This document shows positions 13,769 through 14,687 of a stretch of DNA of 14,687 bases, piece by piece. A program made the translations under genes and the position numbers. Below the pieces are notes generated by a model, which saw only the letters and a program-made list of their open reading frames with translations, searched no databases and was not told the origin of the DNA. The DNA comes from Planctomycetota bacterium (GTDB lineage Bacteria > Planctomycetota > Phycisphaerae > WQYP01). The DNA is taken from the NCBI GenBank assembly GCA_021809365.1, contig JAKBAC010000079.1, positions 1 through 14,687 of the forward strand, given 5' to 3'. Each line of letters opens with the position of its first letter. Position 1 is the stretch's first letter.

Positions 13769-14482
13769 TCACGCGGGCTTGTTTTCATCACCTGAAGTCA
13801 GCCGGGGTGTGGCACCGGCATTTTGCTCAAATTCTTCCAGCGCCTGCGCCGCGAGGGCCTTTTGCTCGCGCTCCTTAATATCAAGATCGCTAAGCGACAT
13901 CGAATCGCGCGCCACGCGAATGCGCCCCGCCGCCTTGGATCGCTCTTCTTCCACCATTTCGCGCAAGCGTGTGAGGGTGTCACCACTGGCACCCGCGCCG
14001 GTGATCATGCCGGATGCGGTTTCGGTCAGTTCGGCCATGGCTTTCTTGACCTTCAAATCATCAATGGACTGCTTGAGCGACTCAATTTTTTGTCGCGCCG
14101 CTTCGACGGCAAGGTCACGCTGGCGGATCAGCGTGCTGTAGGTTTCCTCGGCCGCGCCGAGTTGCCGCCGATTTTCCTCCAATTCGTGCGCGGTGTTTTT
14201 GAGCCGCAGGGCATATTGCGCGGCCAGATCACGATTGCCCGCGCGCAAATGAGCGCTGGTACGGGCCTGAAGTTCCTGTTGATCATTCTCCAGGGTTTTA
14301 ACGCGCGACATCAGCCGCTCGCACAAGCCGGCATGCGCGGCGAGGCCTTTATTAAATTTGCCGATTTGCGCGCGAACGTTTTCCTTTTCAACGTCCAGCA
14401 GCATTTCAGGATTGCGCCGTTCAATGCTGGAAACCGACATACCCAGCGCGCCTTTGAACAAATTGCCGATACGCTTCAACAT
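13769..14482 (-). CDS. pspA: PspA/IM30 (ESCRT-III-like) membrane-protection protein
   Basis: A 237-residue PspA/IM30 family protein, a peripheral inner-membrane scaffold of the ESCRT-III superfamily that binds stressed membranes and limits proton leakage. The start MLKRIGNLFKGALGM forms the usual amphipathic helix, followed by SIERRNPEMLLDVEKENV. The remaining residues to about 220 are nearly all charged heptad-like helix, as expected for the coiled-coil hairpin. A Gly-rich break (ASGMITGAGASGD, about 155-167) separates the helical halves. The tail is short and polar. The ATG at 14482 has AAGGA seven bases upstream. It lies 43 bases downstream of the end of another minus-strand gene (14526), so the two probably form an operon. 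I see no PspF-type regulator or sigma54 site in the part available. Confidence 0.88.
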   Translation of the reverse strand: MLKRIGNLFKGALGMSVSSIERRNPEMLLDVEKENVRAQIGKFNKGLAAHAGLCERLMSRVKTLENDQQELQARTSAHLRAGNRDLAAQYALRLKNTAHELEENRRQLGAAEETYSTLIRQRDLAVEAARQKIESLKQSIDDLKVKKAMAELTETASGMITGAGASGDTLTRLREMVEEERSKAAGRIRVARDSMSLSDLDIKEREQKALAAQALEEFEQNAGATPRLTSGDENKPA

Positions 14483-14525
14483 AACAGTTTCCTTATGTAC
14501 TGAACCACATACCCATAAATACCCA

Positions 14526-14687
14526 TTATCCCTTGGCAGCGCCGGCGGCCGGTGCGGCGCTTTGCGAGGCCGGCGCGGCGGGCGCGTCCGCGACTATCCG
14601 TCCAAGATAGTCCGGCAGTTCAACGCCACCGATATCACGCATGACCTGCATCATCGGCGGCATGCTTCGTGCCCTGCCCTGCAGATA
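14526..14687 (-). CDS. C-terminal end of an unidentified protein upstream of pspA (5' end outside window)
   Basis: An open minus-strand frame of 53 codons runs from the window edge to the TAA at 14526-14528. Its sequence reads like real protein: MMQVMRDIGGVELPDYLGRI, followed by an Ala/Pro-rich tail ending in AAKG. The codon pattern is GC-rich at third positions, like its neighbours. Genes next to pspA homologues often encode SPFH/flotillin-like membrane proteins, and this tail could belong to one, but no diagnostic motif is visible and I do not assign a family. Confidence 0.65.
   Translation of the reverse strand, partial: YLQGRARSMPPMMQVMRDIGGVELPDYLGRIVADAPAAPASQSAAPAAGAAKG

Noticed and set aside
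13671..14503. Plus-strand open frames opposite pspA (156 and 226 codons)
   Set aside because: They are antisense shadows of the strongly recognisable PspA coding sequence.
1..14687. CRISPR array, tRNA, rRNA, integrase or transposase gene
   Set aside because: Scanning found no regularly spaced repeats, no cloverleaf-like sequence with CCA-type arms, and no integrase or transposase motifs in the credible proteins.

Overview
The window looks like chromosomal DNA of a Planctomycetota-type bacterium, possibly class Phycisphaerae. The reasons are the adjacent DUF1800 and DUF1501 genes, a zinc-ribbon/membrane/VWA-like protein, a LysM membrane protein, a PspA homologue, GC-rich third codon positions and weak Shine-Dalgarno use. 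The phylum is inferred from gene content; there is no rRNA gene to confirm it.

Layout. Positions 1-2433 hold a small island: a NotI-type restriction endonuclease and its SPPY-type DNA methyltransferase, both on the minus strand, followed by a roughly 230-bp inverted-repeat element. The island lies between two copies of the 3' end of a DUF1501 gene. One is a fragment at 1-115. The other is the true end of the complete gene at 2432-3730. The DUF1501 gene sits downstream of a DUF1800 gene (3870-5396) on the minus strand, and a perfect 28-bp-stem hairpin lies between them. Upstream of DUF1800, positions 5578-7645 carry a second type II restriction-modification (R-M) pair: a D12-class adenine methylase and a PD-(D/E)xK endonuclease tentatively placed in the SacI family. 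Its probable promoter is at 7675-7703. Two unrelated R-M pairs therefore flank the DUF1800-DUF1501 unit. The 181 bases between 5397 and 5577 show nothing beyond the DUF1800 ribosome binding site.

Positions 7743-8822 (plus strand) encode a secreted thioredoxin-fold protein related to iodothyronine deiodinase, with Glu at the active-site Cys/Sec position. Six bases after its stop lies a clean 184-bp MITE-like element with 20-bp terminal inverted repeats and a 9-bp target duplication. Next come rarA (9155-10510, with an extended -10 promoter) and a 5-formyltetrahydrofolate cyclo-ligase (10549-11130), probably co-transcribed. After a gene-free 390-bp stretch there are two membrane-anchored proteins on the plus strand: LysM (11521-12492) and zinc-ribbon/TM/VWA-like (12559-13656). 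A convergent minus-strand pair closes the window: pspA (13769-14482) and the C-terminal end of an upstream gene (14526 onward).

The right half is ordinary housekeeping, envelope and membrane-stress content. The accessory interest is in the left half: R-M cassettes, duplicated gene ends and small non-autonomous elements. No integrase, transposase, tRNA, rRNA or CRISPR array was found.
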